A DNA stretch of 64,000 nt, from the NCBI RefSeq assembly GCF_004801395.1, contig NZ_SSOA01000003.1:1-64000 (forward strand). Direction: 5' to 3'. Of the stretch, positions 6,982-16,593 are shown in pieces; positions within the stretch are counted from its first letter, which is position 1; each line of letters opens with the position of its first letter. The DNA comes from Gillisella terrae. GTDB taxonomy: Bacteria; Pseudomonadota; Alphaproteobacteria; Rhizobiales; Rhizobiaceae. A model generated the notes under the pieces. The model made no database searches, had not been told where the DNA came from, and saw only the letters and a list, made by a program, of their open reading frames with translations. The position numbers and the translations under genes were made by a program.

Positions 6982-8277
6982 GTGAGCGGATTGGAAACGG
7001 CGATTAGAGGCGCGTTGGAGCGGTCGGACCGCACGAAGGCGGAGGTGCGGGCGCGGATTTATCAATCTGCCCGCCAGGCGCTGGAATCCGGTTTGCGCAA
7101 GCAGGGCGTCAATGATCCCGAAACCGTGGCCGAGCAACGCCATCAGCTTGAAGCGACAATCCATGCGATTGAGCAGGAAGAGCGTGAGCGTTTAAAAGCG
7201 CAGGCTGAAGTTGCGCCGCCGGTTGCAAAACCTGTTACCCCCGCAGCACCGCAGCCAGTTTCGCCCCCGCCAGCTGCACCGACGCCAGCTGCACCGCAGC
7301 CCATGCCTCAGTCCCGTGCGAGTGAGCCGAAAGCGCCTCAAGCATCGAAACCGACCGAGCCTGCCGCAGAGGATGCAGGCGTGCTCTCCTTTGGTGCTGA
7401 TCGTGATCACGTCGCCGATCACCCTTCATCTTTGGATGATGTGAGAGCCGAGCGCGATGACCGCCCCGCGATGGATGCGGTTATGGGTGAGCGCCGGCAG
7501 GCGGCCGCCCCTGCGTCTGATGTGGTTGATGAAAAGCCATCAAAGCGCGGGTCGAAGAAACGCGCTCAAGCCGCCGCCAAAGCCCAAGCTCAAGCCGCAG
7601 CCCGAGCCAAGCCACGGCGTCGCCGGGGTCTGTTCTCGCGAATCTTTATCTTCGTTGTTATTCTGAGCTCCATCGGCATTGCAGCCTGGTGGGTCTATTC
7701 AACGGGTCTTCTTCTTACCGCAGCCGAGCGCCAGACTGGCGTGCCGACGCCGACGCCCACAGCTTCTGCCGATGATTTTTCGGGCAATAGCCAGGAGCCG
7801 AAGACCATTGATCCGCAGCGTGGGTTCTCCAGCGCATGGCTGGATATTTTCAAGCCCAGCGATGCCCGCGCCGTCAAGGCAGGCCCGAACGCCACGGTGG
7901 AGGTTTTGGGTGCAAGCGATGGGCAGGCCGTCAAGATCGCCTCGCGCAGTTCAGATGCGGATGGCGCTGCGATTTTCACGGTTTCGCCGGATATTCTGCG
8001 TGAAATGGTGGGTAAAACCTCAACGATTGCCATCACGGTGCAATCGACAGGCGAGAAGCCGGTGCAGTTTGCGGTCTCCTGCGAATTTGATCGGCTGGGC
8101 GGCTGTTCCCGTCATCGCTTCACAGCCAATCCGGAGCAGGCAGACCTGCTGTTTCGGGTGACCTTGCCCCCCGCGGTCACCCCCAACGCACCCGGACAAT
8201 TCACCATCAACACCGATATGAGCGGCAATGGTGCTGGAATCAATGTCTATTCCATCCGGGTTTTGCCGGGGCAATAA
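6982..8277 (+). CDS. Unknown single-pass membrane protein with Pro/Ala-rich linker
   Basis: A 431-residue protein from the GTG at 6982, which has GAGGA about 10 bases upstream. The start ..SGLETAIRGALERSDRT also looks like a family N-terminus. An ATG at 6829 is the alternative. Residues 1-75 form a charged helix with a coiled-coil look. Residues 75-135 are rich in Pro and Ala, and about 190-215 in Ala, Gln and Lys. A membrane helix lies at about 221-239 (IFIFVVILSSIGIAAWWVY). The last 150 residues look like an extracytoplasmic beta-rich domain with two Cys (SCEFDRLGGCS). The basic RRRR before the helix puts the N-terminal part inside. No function is recognised. Confidence 0.75.
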   Translation: MSGLETAIRGALERSDRTKAEVRARIYQSARQALESGLRKQGVNDPETVAEQRHQLEATIHAIEQEERERLKAQAEVAPPVAKPVTPAAPQPVSPPPAAPTPAAPQPMPQSRASEPKAPQASKPTEPAAEDAGVLSFGADRDHVADHPSSLDDVRAERDDRPAMDAVMGERRQAAAPASDVVDEKPSKRGSKKRAQAAAKAQAQAAARAKPRRRRGLFSRIFIFVVILSSIGIAAWWVYSTGLLLTAAERQTGVPTPTPTASADDFSGNSQEPKTIDPQRGFSSAWLDIFKPSDARAVKAGPNATVEVLGASDGQAVKIASRSSDADGAAIFTVSPDILREMVGKTSTIAITVQSTGEKPVQFAVSCEFDRLGGCSRHRFTANPEQADLLFRVTLPPAVTPNAPGQFTINTDMSGNGAGINVYSIRVLPGQ

Positions 8278-8289
8278 TGCCTGCCGTTG

Positions 8290-9168
8290 TCAGAGGATCT
8301 TGGATGGCTTACCCAGGATTTTTTCGTCAATGTCGCCGATCGCCTTGAGGTCTTTGCCGTCATAATCCAGTGATAACAGGATATGGCGGATGGCATTGAG
8401 GCGCGCGCGGCGTTTGTCGTTGGCCCGCACCACGGTCCAGGGTGCTTCCTTGGAATGGGTTTCTTTCAGCATCCGGTCGCGCTTTTCGGTATAGTCATCC
8501 CACCGGTTCAGAGCGGCAATGTCCATGGGTGAGAGTTTCCAGACTTTGAGCGGATCGTGGCGGCGATCGTGAAACCGCTCAATCTGCATTTCGCGGCCAA
8601 TATCCAACCAGAATTTGAAGAAGTGGATATTGTCCTGCTGGATCAGTTTTTCAAACCGTGGCACCTGCTCCATAAAATGCCTGTACTGCTCCTCTGTGCA
8701 AAAGCCCATCACCGGCTCAACCACCGCGCGGTTATACCAGGAACGGTCAAACAGTACGAATTCGCCAGCACTTGGAAACTCGGCAATATAGCGCTGAAAA
8801 TACCATTGACTTTTTTCGGTCTCCGTCGGTTTGGTCAGCGCCACATTGCGCGCAGAACGCGGGTTCATATAGGATAAAATCGAGTGGATCGTGCCGCCCT
8901 TGCCAGCAGCATCGCGCCCTTCAAACAGCGCCATAACACGGGCCCCGGTGGCCTGTAGCCAAAATTGGACTTTGACCAGTTCAATTTGTAGGGCCTTCAA
9001 TTGCTCGTCATAATCACTTTGCTTCAGTTTTTTATCATAGGGATAGCCGCCCGATGCAAGGGCGCCTTTGTCCACCCAATCGGGCAAAACCGGATCATCA
9101 ATGTCAAATTCGCGCTGCTGGCCATTGATTTCAAGAGTGACTTTGCGGCTGGCAATCGCTTGGTTCAT
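8290..9168 (-). CDS. ppk2: Polyphosphate kinase 2 family protein
   Basis: A 292-residue PPK2-type kinase that moves phosphate between polyphosphate and nucleotides. It shows the P-loop-like [11 protein letters not shown] (Walker A), the lid region with [29 protein letters not shown] (Walker B region), and the typical [16 protein letters not shown] block. A one-domain protein of this size fits class I PPK2. The start at 9168 has GGAGAATGCA upstream; a further in-frame ATG at 9237 has no ribosome-binding site. It is divergent from phoR, which fits a role in phosphate storage, but I see no Pho box on its own promoter. Confidence 0.93.
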   Translation of the reverse strand: MNQAIASRKVTLEINGQQREFDIDDPVLPDWVDKGALASGGYPYDKKLKQSDYDEQLKALQIELVKVQFWLQATGARVMALFEGRDAAGKGGTIHSILSYMNPRSARNVALTKPTETEKSQWYFQRYIAEFPSAGEFVLFDRSWYNRAVVEPVMGFCTEEQYRHFMEQVPRFEKLIQQDNIHFFKFWLDIGREMQIERFHDRRHDPLKVWKLSPMDIAALNRWDDYTEKRDRMLKETHSKEAPWTVVRANDKRRARLNAIRHILLSLDYDGKDLKAIGDIDEKILGKPSKIL

Positions 9169-9357
9169 TGCATTCTCCACAGGTGTTTTGAGCGGCAATC
9201 TGGACAGGATAGTGAATGAAATGCCTATATCATTCAATCGTTTGTCGCTGTTTTGATGAAGGCTGGCATAGGTGTCGCAACTTTATGTGATGCAACACTG
9301 TTCGAAGGCGGTACAATTCTGTCATGCTAGAGGAATAAGATGTAATCCTTCTTTGAA

Positions 9358-10659
9358 ATGTCCAGCCCCTTGTACCGTGCCGCGCCGAGGTTTGCCTTGA
9401 AGTATTTTTTGTCACCTTTGCGTGTCTTTGGTCAAAGGCTTCGTCGTCGTTGGGATTTTATTCTTCTGGATGTCCTTGTGTCCGGCAGTGCGGCGCTGGC
9501 TGGAGCCAATCTGGTTTTTAGCTGCATCCTGTTTGCCTTCGCGCTGGTTGTCATCATGCTCTACGGTGATGTTGATGACGCGCAGACACCCGATGTGGTG
9601 CAAAAAGCGTCCTCTGCCGCACCACCGCTCTCTGGCGAAGATGTGGAGGGCTTGCTCAAGGCAACCTTTGCGGCCATTGAGCTGCCATGTCTGGTGTTTG
9701 GGGCGGATGGCACCGTCGCCTTTCAAAATGCTGCGGCAGAAAAGGCCTTTGGTGTGGTGGCGGCGGGCGTTCATCTGTCCGCCCGTTGGCGCTCTCCCGG
9801 TATTTTGGACATGGTGCGCGAAACCGTGGGCAATGGTCTGCCCAATCAGTTCGAGCACTCCGAAGTGCTGCCGTCCGAGCGTGTGTTTGTGGTGCGGGTG
9901 GCCCCGCTGGCCCTGCCGCAGCTAAAGCGGCACTCGGCGCTGTTTGTCATGACCTTTCGTGATATTTCCGAGTTGCGCCGCCTTGATCGCATGCGTTCGG
10001 ATTTTGTCGCCAATGCCAGCCATGAATTGCGCACGCCGCTTGCCTCTCTGCGCGGCTTTATCGAAACGTTGCTGGGGCCGGCGCGCAATGATGACAAGGC
10101 GCGCGAGCGGTTTTTGGGCATTATGCTGGATCAGGCCAACCGCATGAGCCGGCTGGTGGATGATCTTTTGTCGCTCTCGCGGCTGGAATTGAAGGCCCAT
10201 CTGGCACCAGACCAGAAAGTGGCCTTGCAGCCGGTGTTGAGCCATGTGCGCGATTCCCTCAGCCCGTTGGCGACGGAGCTGGATGTGGATTTGCGCCTGC
10301 ATTTGCCCGAAGAGCCGATCGAGGTGACGGGGGACCGCGATGAGCTGATTCAGGTGTTTGAAAACCTGATCGAAAATGCCTGCAAATACGGACAGGAAGG
10401 CAAGCAGGTCGATGTCTTCCTGCGTCAGACCCCCGACGCTGTGGAAGTCAGCGTTGTTGATAAAGGCCCCGGCATCCCCGCAGACGACGTGCCGCGCCTG
10501 ACCGAGCGGTTTTATCGAGTCAGCGTCACCGATAGCCGATCCAAAAAAGGCACCGGACTTGGGCTTGCCATCGTTAAGCATATTCTCACACGCCACCGGG
10601 CACGCCTGATTATTCGATCAGAAATTGGGGTTGGGACGGACTTCACGGTGCGTTTTTGA
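9358..10659 (+). CDS. phoR: Phosphate-regulon sensor histidine kinase PhoR
   Basis: A 433-residue membrane-bound sensor kinase that phosphorylates PhoB when phosphate is scarce. A hydrophobic N-terminal segment (about 35-70) anchors it. A PAS domain lies at about 100-205 (LPCLVFGADGTVAFQNAA). The HisKA box has its phospho-acceptor at His222 (NASHELRTPLASL). The HATPase shows ENLIENACKYG (N box), VVDKGPGIP (G1) and GTGLGLAIVKH (G2). The ribosome-binding site at the ATG is weak, so a slightly different start is possible. It heads the phoR-pstSCAB-phoU-phoB series but is separated from pstS by 193 bases with a Pho box, so the downstream genes also have their own promoter. Confidence 0.93.
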   Translation: MSSPLYRAAPRFALKYFLSPLRVFGQRLRRRWDFILLDVLVSGSAALAGANLVFSCILFAFALVVIMLYGDVDDAQTPDVVQKASSAAPPLSGEDVEGLLKATFAAIELPCLVFGADGTVAFQNAAAEKAFGVVAAGVHLSARWRSPGILDMVRETVGNGLPNQFEHSEVLPSERVFVVRVAPLALPQLKRHSALFVMTFRDISELRRLDRMRSDFVANASHELRTPLASLRGFIETLLGPARNDDKARERFLGIMLDQANRMSRLVDDLLSLSRLELKAHLAPDQKVALQPVLSHVRDSLSPLATELDVDLRLHLPEEPIEVTGDRDELIQVFENLIENACKYGQEGKQVDVFLRQTPDAVEVSVVDKGPGIPADDVPRLTERFYRVSVTDSRSKKGTGLGLAIVKHILTRHRARLIIRSEIGVGTDFTVRF

Positions 10660-10670
10660 CATGAATGTCA
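10657..10670. terminator. Short palindrome with T run at the phoR stop
   Basis: TGACAT and ATGTCA flank a two-base loop, followed by a run of seven Ts at 10674-10680. It overlaps the phoR stop codon. It is short for an intrinsic terminator, so at most it weakens read-through into pstS. Confidence 0.35.
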
Positions 10671-10719
10671 TAATTTTTTTAGGTTATTCTAAATTTTATA
10701 GATAAATCAATAAATTAGA

Positions 10720-10748
10720 CTGTCATAAATGTTTCATCAAAGTGACAT
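10720..10748 (+). promoter_or_regulatory. Pho box with three 7-mer units
   Basis: CTGTCAT (10720-10726), GTTTCAT (10731-10737) and GTGACAT (10742-10748) are spaced exactly 11 bases apart with AT-rich 4-base spacers. This is the known layout for PhoB binding, with one more unit than the minimal two-unit site. It lies 104 bases ahead of the pstS ATG and should drive pstSCAB-phoU-phoB when phosphate is low. Confidence 0.85.
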
Positions 10749-10799
10749 AAAAGCTAAGGCCATCGGGCGCTAAGTACAAGCAGCCGGAGCACGGCGAGG

Positions 10800-10818
10800 G
10801 CAGGCGGGGGACGCCTGC
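10800..10818 (+). other. Hairpin in the pstS leader
   Basis: The arms GCAGGCG and CGCCTGC pair perfectly around a five-base G-rich loop, 34 bases ahead of the pstS start. It would fold in the untranslated leader. I assign no function. Confidence 0.4.
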
Positions 10819-10852
10819 TTCCCAAACAAAAGCTCATTCTCGGGAGAGATTT

Positions 10853-11878
10853 ATGAACATGCTAAGACTTTCCGTAGCGGCTTTGGTCGCATCTGTTGCA
10901 TTTGCCGGTGCGGCTTCTGCCCGCGATCAGGTTCAGGTCGCTGGTTCTTCCACCGTTTTGCCTTATGCCAAGATCGTTGCTGAAACCTTTGGCGAAACCT
11001 TCCCCAAGTTCAAGACTCCGGTGGTTGAATCGGGCGGCTCGTCTGCTGGTCTGAAGGAATTCTGCAAGGGTGTTGGCCCGGAAACCATTGATATTGCCAA
11101 TGCTTCCCGTCCGATCAAGGACTCTGAAGTTGAGGCCTGCAAAAAGAATGGCGTAACAGAAATTCAGGAAGTGAAGTTCGGCTACGACGGTATCGTCTTT
11201 GCCGTTGATGCTTCCAACAAAGACCTCGCTTTGGTGCCTGCTGATCTTTACAAGGCTCTGGCCGCTGAAGTTGTGGTGGATGGCAAGCTGGTTGCCAACC
11301 CTTACAAGAAGTGGTCGGAAGTCAACAAGGACCTGCCGGACACAGACATCATGGCCTTCATTCCGGGCGAAAAGCACGGCACACGCGAAGTGTTTGAAGA
11401 AAAGGTTCTGGCCGAAGGCTGCAAAGAATCCGGCGCTCTGGCTGTGATCGAAAAGGCTGTCGACAAAAAGGATGCGCCCAAGAAGTGCATCGCCGTGCGT
11501 AAGGATGGCAAGGCTGTCGATATTGATGGCGACTACACCGAAACGCTGGCCCGCATCTCGGCCAACAAGACAGCTGTTGGCGTATTCGGCTTGTCCTTCT
11601 ACGAAAACAACGCGGACAAGCTGAAGGTTGCCACGATTTCTGGCGTCAAGCCTTCGGTTGAAACCGTTGCATCTGGCAAGTACCCAGTGTCGCGTCCACT
11701 GTTCTTCTACGTCAAGAAGGCGCACCTCGGCGTGATCCCAGGCATGAAGGAATATGTGGATTTCTTCCTGTCGGACCAGATGATCGGTGACGACGGCCCA
11801 TTGGCCAACTATGGCCTGGTTCCTGCTCCTGAGAAAGAGCGCGAAGAATTCCGCGCCAAGTTCACAGCTGGCAAATAA
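10853..11878 (+). CDS. pstS: Phosphate ABC transporter periplasmic binding protein PstS
   Basis: A 341-residue exported protein that captures inorganic phosphate for the PstCAB transporter. A signal peptide covers about residues 1-23 (ending AGAASA). The mature start has the phosphate-loop signature VQVAGSSTVLPYAKI, with further contacts in ESGGSSAGLKEFCKG, DIANASRPIK and FIPGEKHGTREVFEE. GGGAGAG precedes the ATG. It is the most strongly expected gene of the operon, and the hairpin just after its stop fits differential mRNA stability relative to pstC. Confidence 0.96.
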   Translation: MNMLRLSVAALVASVAFAGAASARDQVQVAGSSTVLPYAKIVAETFGETFPKFKTPVVESGGSSAGLKEFCKGVGPETIDIANASRPIKDSEVEACKKNGVTEIQEVKFGYDGIVFAVDASNKDLALVPADLYKALAAEVVVDGKLVANPYKKWSEVNKDLPDTDIMAFIPGEKHGTREVFEEKVLAEGCKESGALAVIEKAVDKKDAPKKCIAVRKDGKAVDIDGDYTETLARISANKTAVGVFGLSFYENNADKLKVATISGVKPSVETVASGKYPVSRPLFFYVKKAHLGVIPGMKEYVDFFLSDQMIGDDGPLANYGLVPAPEKEREEFRAKFTAGK

Positions 11879-11887
11879 GCAGATAAC

Positions 11888-11912
11888 TGGCGCGGGTGTT
11901 TCATCCGCGCCA
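11888..11912 (+). other. Perfect hairpin between pstS and pstC
   Basis: The 8-bp arms TGGCGCGG and CCGCGCCA enclose a 9-base loop, starting 10 bases after the pstS stop. There is no T run on the plus strand, so it looks like an mRNA-stabilising or attenuating hairpin rather than a full terminator. That would explain a surplus of binding protein over permease. Confidence 0.6.
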
Positions 11913-12006
11913 ACTTTCATTTTGGCAGATCGCGCCTTCAATCATGATCTGTCAGCCTTCTCTCCTTGCTCTTCTGGGGTAGGGGTATGGTGACCCGGGG
12001 ATGTAC

Positions 12007-13494
12007 ATGAGTCTATCCATACTGTTGTTTATTGTGATCGCGATTGGGGTCGTGTCTTATCTGATGGGAGCTTCGCGTGCAGCGTCTCTCGCGGGAGGCA
12101 AGGCATCCTCGCTTCATTCTCGCTATGGCTATCACGGCAGCTTTGTTGCGGTGATGGCGGTTGTTCCTGCTTTTCTTGTTCTGGCTGCCTGGCTGTCGAT
12201 TGCGCCAAAGGTGATTGAAACAAGTGTGCGCGAAGCTTTGCCGCCGCAGGCGCAATCTCAGGCCGCTGCCACACAAAATTTGAACTACGGGACGATCATG
12301 TCGATTGCGCGGGGGATGCGCGATCTTGATGCGGATACCCTGGCAAAACTGAAGGCTGCCGATCCATCGACGGCGCGCACCATTTTGGGCGATCACGGCG
12401 TGCCGCTGGCGGGTGAGCCGGATGCTTATATGCTGAATGCAGCAGAATCGCTCAACAGCATGAGTGCCATCAACAGCATGGCCATGACCGCTGTGGTGAT
12501 TGCGCTGTCGATTGCCGGCGCAGCTCTTGGAATGCGGATGATTGCGCCACGCTTTCGGGCGCGCAATCGCGTTGAGCAGGTCATGCTGGCAGCGCTTATC
12601 CTGTGCTCGTCCATCGCCATTCTGACCACGGTTGGCATTATCCTGTCGATGTTCAGCGAGACGGTGCATTTCTTCCAGGCGGTTCCAGCGTGGAAATTCT
12701 TCTTTGGTGTGGTCTGGGATCCGCGTTTTGCGGCGGCTGGCTCCACCGACACCGGCGGCCAGTTTGGTCTGATCCCGCTGCTGCTGGGTACGCTTTATAT
12801 TGGCGCGGTCGCCATGCTGTTTGCGGTTCCCGTCGGGTTGTTTTCGGCAATCTATATGGCTGAATATGCATCGCCAAAGCTGCGCGCCGTTACCAAGCCG
12901 CTTCTGGAAGTGCTGGCGGGCATTCCCACCATCGTTTACGGCTTCTTCGCACTCACCTCGGTCGGGCCTTTCCTGCGCGATATTTCTGCCAAGATCAGCG
13001 GCATCGCGACGGGCGATTTTACCAGCTTCATTCAGGCGCAAAGTGTTCTGACCGCCGGTTTCGTGATGGGCATCATGTTGATCCCATACGTCTCCTCGCT
13101 CTCCGATGACATCATCACAGCCGTGCCGCGCTCGCTCAGAGACGGATCGTTGGGCCTCGGCGCAACCCGCTCTGAGACGGTCAAGAATGTGATCTTGCCA
13201 GCCGCTCTGCCGGGCATTGTCGGCGCACTGCTGATGACCGCCTCGCGCGCTGTGGGTGAAACCATGATTGTGGTGCTGGCCGCAGGTGTTGCAGCCCGCA
13301 TTCAGTTCAGCCCGTTTGAGCCGATGACAACCGTGACCGTCAAGATTGTCAACCAGTTGACGGGCGACCTTGAGTTTACCTCACCGCAGACGCTGGTGGC
13401 CTTTGCGCTGGGTATTACCCTGTTTGTCATCACGCTTTGCCTTAACATCTATGCACTTTATATCGTGCGCAAATACCGGGAGCAGTACGAATGA
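12007..13494 (+). CDS. pstC: Phosphate ABC transporter permease PstC
   Basis: A 495-residue inner-membrane permease. Helices lie at the extreme N-terminus, about 40-65 and about 160-180, followed by the six-helix BPD_transp_1 core in the C-terminal half. The core includes the EAA-type loop DGSLGLGATRSETVKNVILP, which contacts PstB. It is much longer than the E. coli protein because of an N-terminal periplasmic extension, as is usual in alphaproteobacteria. ATG 12007 is preferred over ATG 12001 because GGGG lies eight bases upstream. Its last four bases overlap the pstA start, giving translational coupling. Confidence 0.93.
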   Translation: MSLSILLFIVIAIGVVSYLMGASRAASLAGGKASSLHSRYGYHGSFVAVMAVVPAFLVLAAWLSIAPKVIETSVREALPPQAQSQAAATQNLNYGTIMSIARGMRDLDADTLAKLKAADPSTARTILGDHGVPLAGEPDAYMLNAAESLNSMSAINSMAMTAVVIALSIAGAALGMRMIAPRFRARNRVEQVMLAALILCSSIAILTTVGIILSMFSETVHFFQAVPAWKFFFGVVWDPRFAAAGSTDTGGQFGLIPLLLGTLYIGAVAMLFAVPVGLFSAIYMAEYASPKLRAVTKPLLEVLAGIPTIVYGFFALTSVGPFLRDISAKISGIATGDFTSFIQAQSVLTAGFVMGIMLIPYVSSLSDDIITAVPRSLRDGSLGLGATRSETVKNVILPAALPGIVGALLMTASRAVGETMIVVLAAGVAARIQFSPFEPMTTVTVKIVNQLTGDLEFTSPQTLVAFALGITLFVITLCLNIYALYIVRKYREQYE

Positions 13495-14813
13495 GTGATG
13501 TCGTCTCTCAAGGCCCTGCTTCAATGGCAGGCGCAAAAGCGCCGCGCCGCGATATCGGCATCAAACGCCGCTATGCTGCTGAACGTCGTTTCCGTGCCTA
13601 TGGCATTGCGGCGATTGCCTTTGGCCTGATTTTTCTGGCGCTGTTGCTGAGTTCCGTGGTGTCAAAGGGCTATACGGCCTTTTTGCAAACCACCATTACG
13701 GTACCGGTTGAGTTCAGCCAGAAGATCATTGATCCCAACAATCAGCGCGCTACCAACCCGGATGTGCTGCTGCCCGCCAACTATCCATTGCTTGTGCGCA
13801 ATGCAGTGGCAAAGGAACTGGGGCTGGAAACCACCAACCGCCCGGCCATGAAAGCCTTGATGGAGATGGTGTCGGACAGCGCGCGCATTCAATTGCGCTC
13901 GGTGGTCATGGCCGATCCGTCGGTGGTTGGTAAAACCGTGCCGATTTCTGTGCTGGCCAGCGCCACGATTGACTCGGCTTTCAAAGGTCAGTTTGACCTC
14001 ACCACCGATGAGGCCAATCGCAAGATTTCGGATCAGCAGATCGAATGGATGAACAAGCTGGCGGCAAGCGGTGCTTTGCACAAGGCGTTCAACACCGGCA
14101 TTTTCTTCAATGGTGCATCCAGCCGCCCGGAAGCCGCTGGCGTGGGTGTGGCCTTGATCGGCTCTGCCTACATGATGTTGATCGTGTTGGCTCTGGCTCT
14201 GCCCATTGGTGTGGCGGCCTCAATCTATCTTGAGGAGTTTGCGCCTAAAAACCGCTGGACGGACCTGATTGAGGTCAACATCAACAATCTGGCGGCGGTG
14301 CCTTCCATCGTCTTTGGTTTGCTGGGTCTGGCCGTATTCATCAACTTCATGGGCCTGCCACGCTCTGCATCGCTGGTGGGTGGTCTGGTTCTGACGCTGA
14401 TGACCTTGCCAACCATTATCATCGCCACCCGTGCCGCTTTGAAGGCGGTGCCACCGTCCATTCGCTCGGCAGCGCTTGGCCTTGGTGCATCGAAAATGCA
14501 GACCGTGTTCCATCATGTTCTGCCATTGGCCATGCCGGGTATCCTGACCGGAACCATTATCGGTCTGGCCCATGCCCTGGGTGAAACCGCGCCACTGCTG
14601 CTCATCGGTATGGTGGCCTTTGTGGCCGATTATCCGGCAACCCCGATGGATCCCTCAACCGCTTTGCCGGTGCAGATCTACATGTGGGCCAATGAAGCGG
14701 AGCGTGCCTTTGTCGAGCGCACGTCGGGTGCGATCATCATTCTGCTTATCTTCCTGTTGATCATGAATGTCGGGGCTATTCTGCTGCGGCGGCGTTTCGA
14801 GCGGCGCTGGTAG
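13491..14813 (+). CDS. pstA: Phosphate ABC transporter permease PstA
   Basis: A 440-residue second permease subunit. A cytoplasmic basic N-terminus and one membrane helix (about 41-61, FGLIFLALLLSSVV) precede a long periplasmic insert of the DUF3333 kind (about 65-210). The six-helix permease core follows, with the EAA loop SAALGLGASKMQTVFHHVLP and the conserved HALGETAPLL. It starts inside the end of pstC (ATGA overlap) and pairs with PstC as the phosphate channel. Confidence 0.94.
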   Translation: MSDVVSQGPASMAGAKAPRRDIGIKRRYAAERRFRAYGIAAIAFGLIFLALLLSSVVSKGYTAFLQTTITVPVEFSQKIIDPNNQRATNPDVLLPANYPLLVRNAVAKELGLETTNRPAMKALMEMVSDSARIQLRSVVMADPSVVGKTVPISVLASATIDSAFKGQFDLTTDEANRKISDQQIEWMNKLAASGALHKAFNTGIFFNGASSRPEAAGVGVALIGSAYMMLIVLALALPIGVAASIYLEEFAPKNRWTDLIEVNINNLAAVPSIVFGLLGLAVFINFMGLPRSASLVGGLVLTLMTLPTIIIATRAALKAVPPSIRSAALGLGASKMQTVFHHVLPLAMPGILTGTIIGLAHALGETAPLLLIGMVAFVADYPATPMDPSTALPVQIYMWANEAERAFVERTSGAIIILLIFLLIMNVGAILLRRRFERRW

Positions 14814-14892
14814 GCGGTGCCGCCCCTGAAAGAAATGTGGACGGCTTTTCATCTGCAAATGCGCTATTGAGAAAGCCAGAGGAGTAAATTCC

Positions 14893-15708
14893 ATGAACAT
14901 GATGTCCGAATCAGCAGTGGAAAAGGCGCTGGATCAGAAAATGACCGAAATGAACTATAAAATGGTCGGCAAGGACGTGTCCGTTTATTACGGTGAGAAG
15001 CGCGCCTTGTTTGACGTCAACCTCAATGTTCGCGAAAACACCGTGACGGCTTTGATTGGCCCGTCTGGTTGCGGCAAGTCGACCTTCCTGCGCACATTGA
15101 ACCGCATGAATGACACCATTGATGGCTGCCGCGTGACGGGTCGCATCACGCTCGACGAGATGGATGTCTATGATCCGTCCATCGACGTGGTGGAACTGCG
15201 CGCCCGCGTCGGTATGGTGTTTCAAAAGCCCAATCCATTCCCCAAGTCGATCTATGAGAATGTGGCCTATGGCCCACGCATCCATGGTCTGGCTCGCAAC
15301 AAGGCGGATATGGATCAGATCATCGAGAAGAGCCTGCAACGCGCCGGCCTTTGGAATGAAGTCAAAGACCGTTTGCATGAAGCTGGCACTGGCCTCTCCG
15401 GTGGTCAGCAGCAGCGTCTGTGCATTGCACGTGCCATTGCGGTCAGCCCGGAAGTGATCCTGATGGACGAGCCATGCTCGGCGCTCGATCCGATTGCCAC
15501 CGCCAAGGTGGAGGAATTGATCCACGAGCTGCGGGCCAATTTTACCATCGTGATCGTCACGCACTCCATGCAGCAGGCGGCGCGTGTGTCGCAGCGCACA
15601 GCCATGTTCCACCTTGGTCAGCTGGTTGAGGAAAACGACACCGATAAAATGTTTACCAACCCGGATGATCAGCGCACCCAGGATTACATCATGGGACGCT
15701 TCGGCTGA
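14893..15708 (+). CDS. pstB: Phosphate ABC transporter ATPase PstB
   Basis: A 271-residue ATPase that powers PstCA. It shows Walker [11 protein letters not shown], the PstB-typical [10 protein letters not shown]-loop [15 protein letters not shown] signature LSGGQQQRL, Walker [13 protein letters not shown] and the switch His in [17 protein letters not shown] is placed well ahead of the ATG. Besides transport it takes part in PhoR control through PhoU. Confidence 0.97.
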   Translation: MNMMSESAVEKALDQKMTEMNYKMVGKDVSVYYGEKRALFDVNLNVRENTVTALIGPSGCGKSTFLRTLNRMNDTIDGCRVTGRITLDEMDVYDPSIDVVELRARVGMVFQKPNPFPKSIYENVAYGPRIHGLARNKADMDQIIEKSLQRAGLWNEVKDRLHEAGTGLSGGQQQRLCIARAIAVSPEVILMDEPCSALDPIATAKVEELIHELRANFTIVIVTHSMQQAARVSQRTAMFHLGQLVEENDTDKMFTNPDDQRTQDYIMGRFG

Positions 15709-15755
15709 GCATTCGGCCGACGTCGAAAACAATCCATTAAGTTGAGGAAATGGCC

Positions 15756-16463
15756 ATGCCAGCGCATATCTACACTGCCTTTGACGAGGAATTGAAATAT
15801 CTCATGCGTCGCATCTCCGAGATGGGCGGTCTTGCTGAGCAGATGGTGGCGGAATCGGTTCGCGCCCTGGTGAATTCGGATGCGGCCCTTGCCCAGAAGG
15901 TCATTTCCGATGACACGATCATGGATGCCGCCGAGCGCGACGTTGGCGACAAGGCCATCGTCACCATTGCCAAGCGCCAGCCGATGGCGGCAGACCTGCG
16001 CGAAATCATTGGTGCCCTTCGCATTGCCTCGGATCTGGAGCGCGTTGGCGATATGGGCAAAAACAATGCCAAGCGCGTGATGGCCGTGCAGGGCACCGGC
16101 GTGCCGCGCAAATTGGCCCGCGGTATTGAGCATCTCTCTGAGCTGGCTCTGACCCAGCTGAAAGAGGTGCTGGATGTCTACACCACGCGTTCCGCCGAAA
16201 AGGCAAAGTCGATCCGCGATCGCGACGAAGAAATTGACGCCATGTACACCTCGCTGTTTCGCGAGATGCTGACCTATATGATGGAAGATCCGCGCAACAT
16301 CACCACCTGCACGCATCTTTTGTTCTGCGCCAAGAACATCGAGCGCGTTGGTGACCATGCCACCAATATTGCCGAGACGATCTATTACATGACCACGGGT
16401 GCGCAGCCGGAGGGTGAGCGTCCGAAGGATGATACGACAACGGCGGTTGGCGTTGTTGAGTAA
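15756..16463 (+). CDS. phoU: Phosphate-signalling protein PhoU
   Basis: A 235-residue all-helical protein with two PhoU three-helix repeats. Each has the metal-binding pattern: ERVGDMGKNNAKRV in the first and ERVGDHATNIAETI in the second. PhoU restrains PhoR and Pst when phosphate is plentiful. ATG 15756 is chosen because GAGG lies eight bases upstream; ATG 15750 is too close to it. Confidence 0.95.
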   Translation: MPAHIYTAFDEELKYLMRRISEMGGLAEQMVAESVRALVNSDAALAQKVISDDTIMDAAERDVGDKAIVTIAKRQPMAADLREIIGALRIASDLERVGDMGKNNAKRVMAVQGTGVPRKLARGIEHLSELALTQLKEVLDVYTTRSAEKAKSIRDRDEEIDAMYTSLFREMLTYMMEDPRNITTCTHLLFCAKNIERVGDHATNIAETIYYMTTGAQPEGERPKDDTTTAVGVVE

Positions 16464-16593
16464 GGTTTAGGGGCTTCATGTCTGATGTCGGGATGCGTCA
16501 GACATGTTTGAGGTGAGGGGATCATGAACAAAGGTTTTGCCATTGGGGCAGGACCTTTGTGCTATCTGGCTCTCATTGAAGGTTTGAGAACGA

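Noticed and set aside
10862..11941. A 359-codon minus-strand frame opposite pstS
   Set aside because: It is the antisense shadow of a strongly biased coding gene; the pstS frame is certain.
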